Origin: Leptolyngbya sp. NIES-3755
GTDB lineage: Bacteria > Cyanobacteriota > Cyanobacteriia > Leptolyngbyales > Leptolyngbyaceae
Reading direction: 5' to 3'
Length of the DNA stretch: 64,000 nt
NCBI GenBank assembly: GCA_001548435.1
Contig: AP017308.1
Location: forward strand, 4,101,030-4,165,029
The position numbers and the translations under genes are program-made. The notes under the pieces are model-generated. The model saw only the letters and a list, made by a program, of their open reading frames with translations, did not search any database and had not been told where the DNA came from. This document shows, piece by piece, positions 8,589 through 18,520 of this stretch (within the stretch, counting starts at the first letter, position 1; each line of letters opens with the position of its first letter).

Positions 8589-10768
8589 ATGAAACACCCT
8601 TCCACAACACCACTTCAGCAAAAACTGTTGCTCACTTTTTTGCCGATTGTTCTACTACCTTTAGCGATCGCTGGTGTTTGGAGCGGAACTGTCGCACACC
8701 AGCGCATGATGCAACAGGCAGAATTGCGGCTGGAAAATCAGTCTAAGTTAAAAATCAGTCTAAGTTAACTGCGGCACTCACGCATAAAGAGATTGAACGA
8801 AAAACATCTTTACTTAGAGCGATCGCGATTGAGCCAACTATTCTGGCAGCCGTGGAAAAAGGGAACAAGCAATCGGCAAACTTATCTAATTTAACGATCG
8901 CAGAATTAGAAACAAAATTTGCTCAAGCGAAACGGTTAGAAATCAATGAACCGCTAGAAGAATACTTGCAAAACCTAACTGCGATCGGCAACTTTGCAGA
9001 GCTATTTTTCACGAATCAACAAGGCTTGAATCTTGCAGTAACTCAAGAAACCAGCGACTTTGTGCAGCGCGATGAACAATGGTGGCAAAAAGGAAAACAA
9101 CATCAACACTGGATTGGTGTTCCACAATTTGACGATTCGACTCAGAAAACTACGATCGACATGGTTCAAGCGATCGTTGATCCGAACACAAGAGAATTTT
9201 TGGGTGTGATGAAAGCAGGATACGATGTAGATGCGCTAGAACACCTCAAAGGCGAACTATCCAATTTAGAATTGCTTGATACTGAACGAGTGCAAATTCT
9301 CGCTTTAGGTAAGAACTTGATCCCAATCAAAACGATTACGCCTTCGGGGATGAGGCACGATCGCGAAGTTCTAGGCAAAGAACCAGGACTCAAGCAAGCA
9401 GCAAACCGACTCAAAGCAAAAAAACAACCTTCAAGCGAAGAAGAATTTGATATTGCAACGGAACTACTGATCATTGACGATCGCTGGTATGCCGTGACGA
9501 TGATTCCAGATACCAGTTGGGTCGCGATTTCGTCGATCGAGATCAATCAAGCTCGTGCAGGCAGCTATCAACTCATGTCGATCTTTGCATTGGTGTTTTT
9601 AGGATTGGGTACAGTTGCGGCGATCGTCATTGTGCGGGTGTCTCAACGCTTTTCAAAACCCCTCAACGAACTCTCCCAAGCCACCCAACAGATCACGAAG
9701 CAAGCAAATTTTGCTGTTCAGATTCCAGTGAGAACGACAGATCGAGAGATTTGTAGTCTGACCGATTCGTTCAATCAGTTGATCAAACGAGTACAGCAAT
9801 TGTTGAATGAACAAGCTGAAGCCAAGCGGCAGTTAGAAGACTACAACCAAACTTTAGAAGATAAGGTGGATGCTAGAACTCAAGAATTGAAAGAAGCATT
9901 AAATGAACTGAAGCGAACACAGGCAAAAATTGTTCAAAGCGAAAAGATGTCGAGTCTAGGACAATTAGTGGCGGGCATTGCTCACGAAATCAACAATCCA
10001 GTCAATTTCATCCACGGCAATCTGGGACATGTGCAAGAGAATATTCAAGATTTGCTGGACTTGATCGAACTCTATCAAAGCGAATATCAGGCTACGATTG
10101 CGATCGCCAATAAAATCGAAGAGATTGACTTAGCTTTTCTCCAAGACGATGTGCCAAAATTGCTCAATTCGATGACGGTTGGAACCGAGAGAATTCGCGA
10201 AATCGTCAAATCATTGCGGATCTTCTCACGATTAGATGAAGCCGAAGTTAAAGCGATCGACATTCACGAAGGCATTGATAGTACTTTGATGATTTTGCAG
10301 AACCGATTGAAAGCAAAGCCCGATCGGGCTGAAATTCAAGTCATTAAGGACTATGCTGAGTTACCGATGGTTCAGTGCTATGCAGGACAACTCAATCAGG
10401 TGTTCATGAATATCTTAGTGAATGCGATCGATGCTTTAGAGGAAGGATTGGTAAAAGATCCGACACATCAACCGCACATCAAGATTGGGACGAAGCAAAT
10501 GGGGGAATCGATTGAGATCGCGATCTCAGACAATGGTACAGGCATTCCTGAATCGGTTCAGTCGCGAATTTTCGATCCGTTTTTCACTACAAAAGCAGTC
10601 GGTAAAGGCACAGGAATGGGAATGTCGATTAGCTATCAAATCATCACCGAGAAACATGGCGGCGAATTGGAATGTGTTTCGACTCCCGGACAAGGAACGC
10701 TGTTCTTGATTCGGATACCGATCGAGCAGAATATTTCTGAACCGGGACAAACCCAAAAAATCGATTGA
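8589..10768 (+). pseudogene. Histidine kinase gene interrupted by a 17-bp tandem duplication
   Basis: The 5' part from ATG 8589 encodes a membrane anchor (LLLTFLPIVLLPLAIAGVW) and stops at 8768. The remainder is open in another frame to 10768. Removing one copy of the 17-bp tandem duplication (8734-8750 and 8751-8767) restores one continuous frame of about 720 residues. The restored protein would have TM1, an extracytoplasmic dCache-like sensor, TM2 (SIFALVFLGLGTVAAIVIV), HAMP, a coiled coil, a HisKA with GIAHEINNP and an ATPase with DNGTGIPES and GKGTGMGMS. A GTG at 8852 could restart translation but has no clear ribosome site. The downstream frame shows no decay, so the lesion is recent, reversible or a sequencing artefact. 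Confidence 0.85.
8734..8767 (+). repeat. Perfect 17-bp tandem duplication inside the kinase gene
   Basis: AAAATCAGTCTAAGTTA occurs twice back to back (8734-8750, 8751-8767). Seventeen is not a multiple of three, so the second copy shifts the frame and creates the stop at 8766-8768. Deleting either copy gives the reading NQSKLTAALTHKE and joins the two halves exactly. Confidence 0.95.
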
Positions 10769-10824
10769 CACATTTGCCACTGCATGAGGATAATGGGAGT
10801 TTGTTGAAAACTCTAGACTCCTGA

Positions 10825-12171
<1,347 letters not shown>

Positions 12172-12190
12172 TGATTTTTAGGTTCATATT

Positions 12191-12487
12191 ATGCCGTTCT
12201 CGATCGAAGCTCAAAAACGTCCTGAAGGAAGTAAGCCGAATGCGCTCCGTCGCGATGGCAAAATTCCTGCAACTCTGTACGGTCACAATGGGGCTGAGTC
12301 CATTCATCTTGTCGTAGATGCGAAACAAGCTGGATTCTTAGTCCGTGATGCTGCTCCGAATAAGTCAGTTGTTGAAGTCAATATTCCGGAGTTGTCCTGG
12401 AATGGAAAGACTGTGATGCGTGAAGTTCAGACTCATCCTTGGAAGGGTTCGCTGTATCACATCAGCTTCTTTGCTCAAAAAGACTAG
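12191..12487 (+). CDS. rplY: 50S ribosomal protein L25 (short form)
   Basis: A 98-residue protein with the L25/Ctc core: [22 protein letters not shown] near the N-terminus and a C-terminal [11 protein letters not shown] segment. L25 binds 5S rRNA in the large subunit. This copy lacks the C-terminal CTC extension and is close to the E. coli length. It lies just downstream of purA and is followed by a clear rho-independent terminator. Confidence 0.93.
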   Translation: MPFSIEAQKRPEGSKPNALRRDGKIPATLYGHNGAESIHLVVDAKQAGFLVRDAAPNKSVVEVNIPELSWNGKTVMREVQTHPWKGSLYHISFFAQKD

Positions 12488-12520
12488 ACTTTGCGGCTTG
12501 TCAAGAGAGTTAATGTATAT

Positions 12521-12550
12521 AAAGCTAGGGAGAGATCCCTGGCTTTTTTA
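12521..12550 (+). terminator. Rho-independent terminator after rplY
   Basis: AAAGCTAGGGA and TCCCTGGCTTT pair over 11 bp with one G-T wobble around a GAGA tetraloop, followed by a T run. It closes the purA-rplY unit 33 nt after the rplY stop. Confidence 0.9.
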
Positions 12551-12564
12551 GTTTAAGTAGGTTT

Positions 12565-14058
12565 ATGACGAATACGACTCTTCCCCCGATCGTTGAAGCA
12601 CTTCTCGATCCGGCAGTGTATAATCATCCGGTTCAAGGCTCGATCGAGCTAATTCAAACGCACGTTTCCTATGTTTTTCTCACGGGGGACTATGTTTATA
12701 AGCTGAAAAAGCCCGTGAATTTTGGCTTCCTGGACTATTCGACATTAGAAAAGCGCAAGTTTTACTGCGAGGAAGAACTGCGGCTGAATCAACGGGGCGC
12801 GGCTGAATTGTATTTGGGAATTTTGCCGATCGCACAAGAAGGCGATAAATTCGTTCTGGGTGGAACGGGTGAGATTGTCGATTATGTGGTGAAAATGGAG
12901 CAGTTCCCACAGGATACGTTGCTGAGTGCAATGTACGATCGAGGTGAACTGACAGAACAGCATTTAATCGATTTGGCGAAAGTGCTGGCAGCATTCCACA
13001 AATCAGCACCCACCAATGATTACATTCTTAGTTTTGGGGAAGTGTCGCAGATTCGACAAGCGATCGACGAAAACTATGATCAAACGATCGGATATATTGG
13101 CGTTGCTCAAACTCAAGAACAATTTGATCAAACGAAAGCTTACACCGATAAGCTCTTTGCTGAAAGTGAATCGTTGTTCAAGAGCCGAGTCGAGCAGCGA
13201 TTCATTCGAGAATGCCATGGTGATGTTCACTTGAGAAACATCTGTTTCTGGAACAATAAGATTTTACTGTTCGATTGCATCGAGTTTAATGAGCCTTTCC
13301 GCTTTGTCGATACAATGTTCGATATTGCTTACATCATCATGGATTTCGATGCTCGGAACCGTCCTGATCTGAGCAATCTATTTTTGAATGCGTATCTGGA
13401 ACAATCTGGAGACTGGGAAGGGTTACAAGTTCTGCCACTCTACAATAGTCGCCAATCGTATGTTCGAGCAAAGGTAACATCATTCTTGCTCAGTGATCCG
13501 AGTGTTCCGGAGGCAGTGAAAGAAGAGTCCAAAGAAACTGCAAGCCGTTACTATCGATTGTCCTATGAATATACCAAGCCGAAACAAGGCAAGATTATTT
13601 TGATGTCGGGACTATCGGGATCTGGAAAGAGTACGATCGCTTCAAAACTTGCTCGTGAATCGGGAGCAATTCAAATTCGTTCTGATGCAGTTCGGAAGCA
13701 TTTAGGCGGAATTGCATTGGATGAGAAGGGCGATCAGTCGTTGTACAGTGCGGAGATGACAGAGAAAACATACGATCGATTACTCAGTCTCGGCGTTACT
13801 TTGGCATCTCAAGGATATACCGTGATTTTGGATGCGAAATACGATCGACAATCTCTTCGTGCTTCAGTAATTGAGCAAGCACAGGCACAGGGAATTGAGA
13901 TCGGGATTCTATACTGTGAAGCTTCAGAAGATGTATTGCGCGATCGCATTGCTCAACGTCAAGGCGACATCTCAGATGCCAATCTTGAGGTCTTAGCAAA
14001 TCAATCCTTTGAAGCATTCACAGAGATTGAGCAGCCCTTAGTGAAAACAGTTAGCTAG
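12565..14058 (+). CDS. Aminoglycoside phosphotransferase-like / P-loop kinase fusion
   Basis: A 497-residue two-domain protein. The N-terminal part (about 1-330) resembles the APH/choline-kinase fold, with CHGDVHLRNICF as the catalytic loop and LFDCIEFN as the metal-binding segment. The C-terminal part (about 345-497) is a zeta-toxin or gluconate-kinase-like P-loop domain with GLSGSGKST and a downstream ILDAKYDR. Such fusions are annotated as bifunctional aminoglycoside phosphotransferase/ATP-binding proteins, but true substrates are unknown and drug resistance should not be assumed. It is monocistronic, between the rplY terminator and a convergent gene. Confidence 0.88.
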   Translation: MTNTTLPPIVEALLDPAVYNHPVQGSIELIQTHVSYVFLTGDYVYKLKKPVNFGFLDYSTLEKRKFYCEEELRLNQRGAAELYLGILPIAQEGDKFVLGGTGEIVDYVVKMEQFPQDTLLSAMYDRGELTEQHLIDLAKVLAAFHKSAPTNDYILSFGEVSQIRQAIDENYDQTIGYIGVAQTQEQFDQTKAYTDKLFAESESLFKSRVEQRFIRECHGDVHLRNICFWNNKILLFDCIEFNEPFRFVDTMFDIAYIIMDFDARNRPDLSNLFLNAYLEQSGDWEGLQVLPLYNSRQSYVRAKVTSFLLSDPSVPEAVKEESKETASRYYRLSYEYTKPKQGKIILMSGLSGSGKSTIASKLARESGAIQIRSDAVRKHLGGIALDEKGDQSLYSAEMTEKTYDRLLSLGVTLASQGYTVILDAKYDRQSLRASVIEQAQAQGIEIGILYCEASEDVLRDRIAQRQGDISDANLEVLANQSFEAFTEIEQPLVKTVS

Positions 14059-14064
14059 AACGCT

Positions 14065-14745
14065 TTAAGAGAATGTCGATCGATTGTGGCGAAACAGTCG
14101 ATCGATTCCAATCAACACAGCCCCCACCACACAAAATCCGACAAACAGCATCACCACATTTAGCAAAACTTGCGGATAGCCAAGCTTATCAGCTTCTAGA
14201 AACGGGTACGGATACCAGCGAAAGATGGCTCCGCGAATCAATGCCACAATCAAGTAACCGAGCGGATAAATCAACCAACTCGGCAAATTGCGCCATTGCA
14301 AAGTTCCCTTCGGCACAAACAAGAACCAAAACACGACATATAAAATCGGGGAGACATCATGCAGCATCCGATCTGCAACCAGTTGCCAACCTTGCGGATT
14401 CCAAATGTGTCGCAGTAACAGCGAATAAGCAATCCCGACCACGATGATATAAAGCGCGATCGCACTTCTCACAGTCGGATGCGAGAAAAATCGTCCCCAT
14501 CGACTTCTGGGCTGCACCAACGGAACTGTGAACGCTAGTGCAACCAGAAAGTTGGTCAAAATCGTAAAGTAACCGAAATATCTCGCGATTCCAACCCAGA
14601 GCGTGAGACCTCGATCGAGCGAGAGTTTGATCGATAGATACAACTGTAGACCCAGAGCCAACCAGAGTAAAATTCCACCGATCGCTTCATAACTCCGCTG
14701 CATCGAAGTCGATCGAGTTGAACTCAAGCGATTTTCAGTTTTCAT
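14065..14745 (-). CDS. Pr6Pr family membrane protein
   Basis: A 226-residue integral membrane protein with about six hydrophobic helices. It has the family features YFTILTNFL after helix 2 and a C-terminal segment with WYPYPFLEADKLGYPQVLLN. This matches the Pr6Pr (FAR-17a/AIG1-like) group, whose function in bacteria is not established. The stop is 6 nt from the convergent kinase-like gene. The neighbouring SH3 protein gene ends 5 nt upstream of its start, so it may be the last gene of a minus-strand run. Confidence 0.85.
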   Translation of the reverse strand: MKTENRLSSTRSTSMQRSYEAIGGILLWLALGLQLYLSIKLSLDRGLTLWVGIARYFGYFTILTNFLVALAFTVPLVQPRSRWGRFFSHPTVRSAIALYIIVVGIAYSLLLRHIWNPQGWQLVADRMLHDVSPILYVVFWFLFVPKGTLQWRNLPSWLIYPLGYLIVALIRGAIFRWYPYPFLEADKLGYPQVLLNVVMLFVGFCVVGAVLIGIDRLFRHNRSTFS

Positions 14746-14750
14746 GATTT

Positions 14751-15389
14751 TTAGAGTTGAGTCAATGCGGTTCTGCCATGATCAACGCCAGAGGCTCGAC
14801 AAATGATCGTTTGCACTTTTTGGTTGTTTAGTGAAATCTGGCACTCTCCGGTCGTCGGAATGCGTCCGTTCGTTCTCAGCGATTCAAATCCAGTTAGACT
14901 GACTCGAATCAAACTGGGAGAACTGCTGAAGATGCTGCCATAGTAAACCGTTGAAAAAGGTCGCACATTCTCGCCGCGAGAAGTAAATATCACCGTCGCG
15001 TTGTTACCGCTCGTTTTCACTTCTCCAGCCCCGTTTCCTTGAAATCTTGCATTGTCAAGTCTCCCGATCGCGCTGTAGGTCGGCTGAGTTCCACCCCCAG
15101 AAGTAGCAACAGGTTTGACATACAAAGAAGAAACCCAACCTTCGACGGGTCCGGTTACAACATAAGACCAGTTCTTTTCTTGCTTGATGCGGTTGCCCCG
15201 AACTCCACGATTCCAAACGGTGATCACACCATAGTTGATGCCAGCACCCGATCGAACATTCACAGAATCAGCGGTAATTTCTACGGTTTCTGACAAAGCT
15301 GGGGAAACCGATGCAACGACTGCAACCGCAGCAGAACAAAGCGCGAACGCGAAGCGCGGTGCAAGCAACGACCAATTTTTAGTGTTCAT
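14751..15389 (-). CDS. Exported SH3-domain protein
   Basis: A 212-residue protein with an N-terminal signal peptide (FALCSAAVAVVASVSPALSE, cleavage near residue 33). One bacterial SH3b domain follows, with DSVNVRSGAGINYGVI and VEGWVSSLYVKP. The C-terminal 110 residues form a beta-rich region that I do not recognise. SH3b domains usually bind peptidoglycan peptides, so a periplasmic cell-wall role is likely. Two further exported proteins follow upstream on the same strand, with 10-22 nt gaps. Confidence 0.85.
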   Translation of the reverse strand: MNTKNWSLLAPRFAFALCSAAVAVVASVSPALSETVEITADSVNVRSGAGINYGVITVWNRGVRGNRIKQEKNWSYVVTGPVEGWVSSLYVKPVATSGGGTQPTYSAIGRLDNARFQGNGAGEVKTSGNNATVIFTSRGENVRPFSTVYYGSIFSSSPSLIRVSLTGFESLRTNGRIPTTGECQISLNNQKVQTIICRASGVDHGRTALTQL

Positions 15390-15399
15390 TGTTAATTCC

Positions 15400-15924
15400 T
15401 TATCGACGAATATCTGGACAAACGAATTCTTGTTGCACTGCTGTAAGCGTGAGGGCTTGGTTTTCGTTACTGCGATCGAGACTGCGCTGAACTTGCAGTG
15501 TGGTATCGCTTAAACTGGTGATTCTCATCGTATAAGCTTGCCGCCCATCTTCGGTGACGCGCAGAATGTCGGGCGATTGCTTGTTGATTTGCCAAGCTGA
15601 AATCCGGTACGGTTCGCCACAGGATGTTTGTAAGAGCGTTCCATTGGGCAAGAAGACATAAATGCTACCGGGTGCAGGGGTGGAAGGGGCTTTGGTCACG
15701 CGCCACACTCGGCTGAACAGCGTCGTTAAATCTCGACCAGGCTTGGGAGGCGAAGTCGCAGGTTTAACGGGAGCTTGAGGCGAGGTTGCAGGGGCAACAG
15801 GAGCTTGAGTCGTTGGAGTCGGAGAAGCAGCAACCTGTGGATTTTCAGCATTCGAGGTTTGAGAACAAGCCGTCACACCAATCAGCAAAACACTGAGACT
15901 AGAAAGCAAGAAAGATTTGATCAT
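15400..15924 (-). CDS. Putative lipoprotein
   Basis: The start at 15924 gives MIKSFLLSSLSVLLIGVTAC, a lipoprotein signal with the lipobox Cys at about residue 20. An upstream ATG at 15942 would add six residues. A proline/threonine-rich linker (residues 30-60, with repeated APVAPATSPQ-like units) leads to a C-terminal domain that reads like a META/lipocalin-type fold (RVWRVTKAPSTPAPGSIYVF, LPNGTLLQTSCGEPYRIS). No enzyme motif is visible. It lies between two SH3 protein genes, so an envelope role is inferred. Confidence 0.75.
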   Translation of the reverse strand: MIKSFLLSSLSVLLIGVTACSQTSNAENPQVAASPTPTTQAPVAPATSPQAPVKPATSPPKPGRDLTTLFSRVWRVTKAPSTPAPGSIYVFLPNGTLLQTSCGEPYRISAWQINKQSPDILRVTEDGRQAYTMRITSLSDTTLQVQRSLDRSNENQALTLTAVQQEFVCPDIRR

Positions 15925-15963
15925 AAAATTCCTGAGTATCATGAACGAATTGAGAAACAGCGC

Positions 15964-16650
15964 TTAACTTCGATTCGTTGCGCTACCGGGATTGCCGTCT
16001 AACACTTTGATGTAGGAACCCGAAACCCAGCCTTCAACGGGTCCCATAACGATGTAATACCAGCTTCCTTGTTGTTGAATAATCTTGGCTTGAGTTCCTT
16101 TTGGAATGGTTCCGCGCACTTGAGAAGTCGTATTCGGAGTCGATCGCACATTCAGACCATCGACAATCACTTCTGCCGTTTTCGCATCAGTGATCGGTTT
16201 CGGACTAGAAGCGGCGTTGCCCGGATTGCCGTCTAACACTTTGATGTAGGAACTCGAAACCCAGCCTTCAACTCGTCCCATAACGATGTAATACCAGTTT
16301 CCTTGTTGTTGAATAATCTTGGCTTGGGTTCCTTTTGGAATGGTTCCGCGCACTTGAGAAGTCGTATTCGGAGCCGATCGCACATTTAGACCATCGACAA
16401 TCACCTCTGCCGTTTTCGCCTCTGTCACAGGAGTCGGTTGGGATGAAGTGGGAGGCTTTGCAGGTTCGGGGGAGGGGATTGCAGGCGGAGTCTGGGGATC
16501 AGGATTGACCACTTGAGGCGGAGGACTCACGACAGGAGGCTGAACTGCGGGCGATACAGGTGTAGTAGTTTGATTGGCAGTGCCATTAGAACAAGCGCTG
16601 ACAATCAGACTCATTACAAACAAAAGACTGAGTGACCCTTTTGTGTTCAT
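15964..16650 (-). CDS. SH3-domain lipoprotein with two near-identical SH3 repeats
   Basis: The N-terminus MNTKGSLSLLFVMSLIVSAC is a lipoprotein signal. A proline-rich linker (residues 25-80) leads to two tandem SH3b domains, each starting TAEVIVDGLNVRS and ending with SYIKVLDGNPG. They differ at only a few residues. The domains probably bind peptidoglycan while the lipid anchors the protein. It is the first of three adjacent minus-strand envelope genes. The near-identity of the two domains indicates recent duplication within the gene. Confidence 0.87.
   Translation of the reverse strand: MNTKGSLSLLFVMSLIVSACSNGTANQTTTPVSPAVQPPVVSPPPQVVNPDPQTPPAIPSPEPAKPPTSSQPTPVTEAKTAEVIVDGLNVRSAPNTTSQVRGTIPKGTQAKIIQQQGNWYYIVMGRVEGWVSSSYIKVLDGNPGNAASSPKPITDAKTAEVIVDGLNVRSTPNTTSQVRGTIPKGTQAKIIQQQGSWYYIVMGPVEGWVSGSYIKVLDGNPGSATNRS
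15985..16422 (-). repeat. Direct duplication encoding two SH3b domains
   Basis: About 200 bp starting near 15985 is repeated about 234 bp later (78 codons, in frame) from near 16219, with only scattered differences. The unit covers one SH3b domain; the remaining offset is a short linker. Confidence 0.85.
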
Positions 16651-16733
16651 TGATTCAGATTTAGAGAGGTAGAATGTCCCAGATGTTCAAACCATAGGAC
16701 AAAAAAATAAGAATCCGATAAGAATGCTGGTGT

Positions 16734-17189
16734 TTAATGCGATCGCTCAAGCGCTTGAGCAATTTGACCCGACAGCATCACCGGATCGAACGGTTTCGCG
16801 ATCGCATCGATCACACTCAGTTGCTGGAGTTGCTGAGGTGAATACCAGCGAGCTTGCACTGTTAATAGAATGACTGGAATCGCTTGAGTCAGATGGGAGG
16901 CTCGTAAGCGCTGTAGAAAGGTGACGGCATCCATACCAGGCATCACAATGTCCAGTAAAATCACATCCGGTAGCTCTGAACTTAACCAATTCAATGCTTC
17001 TTGAGCAGAGGCAACTGTTTTAACCTTCCAACCCGCGAGATCACTTAAGCAAGCCTGCACAATTTCTCGAATACTTGCGTCATCGTCAATCAGTAGCACA
17101 GATTGACTGGGAACGATAACCGCCATTGCTTTACTCGGTGATTGAGCAGGGTAGCATTGCGATCGTGGAACACTACCCTGCAAATTCAT
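16734..17189 (-). CDS. Single-domain response regulator next to aqpZ
   Basis: A receiver without an output domain. It has LLIDDDAS for the acidic pocket, LLDIVMPGMD with the phospho-acceptor Asp, a Thr in ILLTVQA and Lys in AKPF. The start is either ATG 17189 (151 residues, 18 nt after the aqpZ stop) or ATG 17126, which removes a non-conserved leader. Its pattern (SIREIVQACL, DLAGWKV, SAQEAL) matches the receivers of cassettes A and B, so it is a paralogue lacking its own kinase. It is probably co-transcribed with aqpZ. Confidence 0.9.
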   Translation of the reverse strand: MNLQGSVPRSQCYPAQSPSKAMAVIVPSQSVLLIDDDASIREIVQACLSDLAGWKVKTVASAQEALNWLSSELPDVILLDIVMPGMDAVTFLQRLRASHLTQAIPVILLTVQARWYSPQQLQQLSVIDAIAKPFDPVMLSGQIAQALERSH

Positions 17190-17206
17190 TTTCAGGACTT
17201 CCGCTC

Positions 17207-17983
17207 CTACACCGTTTCTCGCATCCGTTCGGGTTCGCTCACAGGGGATTCACCAAACAGCGCGTAGTAGACATATCCAGCAATCACCGCTCCTAAAATG
17301 GGAGCAACCCAGAACAACCAAACTTGTCCCAACAGTTCACCCCCCACGAACACCGCCGGACCTAAGCTACGGGCTGGATTCACAGAAGTATTCGTAATCG
17401 GAATGCTGATCAAGTGAATCAAAGTCAGCGCAAACCCGATCGGGATCGGTGCAAACGAACCTGCTGCACGTCGATCGGTTGAACCTAGAATCACCATCAA
17501 AAAGAAGAACGTTAACAGTACTTCCGCGAGGAAACACGCGCCCAACGAATAGCCGCCAGGAGAATGTGCGCCAAATCCATTCGTCGCTAACGGGTTTGAT
17601 CCGGTTAAGCTAAATCCAGGTTTACCGGATGCAATGATATACAGTGTTCCTGCGGCTGCAATTCCACCTAACACTTGCGACACGATGTAAGCGAGTAGAT
17701 CTGTGCCACCCCGAAATCGTTTTGCTACAAACAATCCAAATGACACGGCGGGATTGAAGTGTCCACCGGAAACGCCACCGACCGCAAACGCCATCGTTAA
17801 CACGGTCAAACCAAACGCAAGTGACACCCCAACCAACCCAATTCCCAGCGGGAACAGGGTGTTATCGCCGACTCTTGCCGCATCTGCGGTAAAAGCTGCG
17901 GCTAATACTGCACTACCACACCCGCCAAAGACCAACCAGAAGGTTCCGAGAAATTCGGCGATACAACGTTTTATCAGAGGCAT
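17207..17983 (-). CDS. aqpZ: Aquaporin Z
   Basis: A 258-residue MIP-family channel with six predicted helices and both NPA boxes, GGHFNPAVS (NPA at 77-79) and [12 protein letters not shown]. The small, polar residues around the boxes resemble AqpZ water channels rather than glycerol facilitators. It sits in the plasma membrane and lets water equilibrate during osmotic change. ATG at 17983 has a strong AAGGAG site. It lies between two paralogous receiver genes, which hints at osmotic or light-linked regulation; that is inference. Confidence 0.95.
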   Translation of the reverse strand: MPLIKRCIAEFLGTFWLVFGGCGSAVLAAAFTADAARVGDNTLFPLGIGLVGVSLAFGLTVLTMAFAVGGVSGGHFNPAVSFGLFVAKRFRGGTDLLAYIVSQVLGGIAAAGTLYIIASGKPGFSLTGSNPLATNGFGAHSPGGYSLGACFLAEVLLTFFFLMVILGSTDRRAAGSFAPIPIGFALTLIHLISIPITNTSVNPARSLGPAVFVGGELLGQVWLFWVAPILGAVIAGYVYYALFGESPVSEPERMRETV

Positions 17984-18040
17984 TTTGAAGGCTCCTTATG
18001 TTGAGTAATCTTGTACATTCAACCTGTGGATTGAATGAAT

Positions 18041-18094
18041 CCCCTTCCGCTCCAGAAGGGGTGAAGGAGGTCGAAAATCTGTTACTAAACAGAT
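18041..18094 (-). terminator. Hairpins between cassette B and aqpZ
   Basis: Reading the minus strand after the receiver stop at 18155, ATCTGTT/AACAGAT (18077-18094) forms a 7-bp stem with a 4-nt loop followed by four T: a moderate terminator. CCCCTTC/GAAGGGG (18041-18061) forms a second 7-bp stem in the aqpZ leader. The second stem has no T run and may be regulatory. Confidence 0.5.
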
Positions 18095-18154
18095 GATGAG
18101 TTAAGCGACTCACGACCTGAGAATAAATCAACAAAATAAGAAACTGATAAGAGC

Positions 18155-18520
18155 CTAAACCTCCCAGTTCAGCAGTTGGGCGATCTGGGTGCAAAGGAGA
18201 GCAGGCTGGAACGGTTTGGTAATCACACCGACGATCGCTAATTGTGCAAATCGCGATCGATCTTCGGGTAGCACTTTGGCAGTCAGGACAATGATCGGGA
18301 TCGCCAGTGGTTTGAGCAATTCATAGCATTCAAAGCCGTCCATATCGGGCATCGACACATCTAAGAGAATGGCATCGATCGCTTCAGTTTGTGCGAGTGA
18401 GATCCCTTCTTGACCGGATGCCGCTGCAACCGTTTCCCAGTCGCCCAAATCCTCTAGGCAAGCACAAGCGAGTTCTCGAATGCTGTCTTCATCATCAATC
18501 ACTAAAATTCGCTTCGCCAT
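18155..18520 (-). CDS. Single-domain response regulator (cassette B)
   Basis: A 121-residue receiver beginning MAKRILVIDDEDSIREL, with Asp54 in ILLDVSMPDMDG, Thr in VLTAKV and Lys in TKPF. ATG at 18520 is used because the 32-residue upstream extension to 18616 is the kinase gene read in another frame. It overlaps the kinase 3' end by 26 nt, the same arrangement as in cassette A. It probably takes phosphate from the HPt domain or kinase of its cassette. Confidence 0.93.
   Translation of the reverse strand: MAKRILVIDDEDSIRELACACLEDLGDWETVAAASGQEGISLAQTEAIDAILLDVSMPDMDGFECYELLKPLAIPIIVLTAKVLPEDRSRFAQLAIVGVITKPFQPALLCTQIAQLLNWEV

Noticed and set aside
18041-18094. Riboswitch in the aqpZ leader
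   Set aside because: The leader has simple stems but none of the conserved cores of known riboswitch classes.
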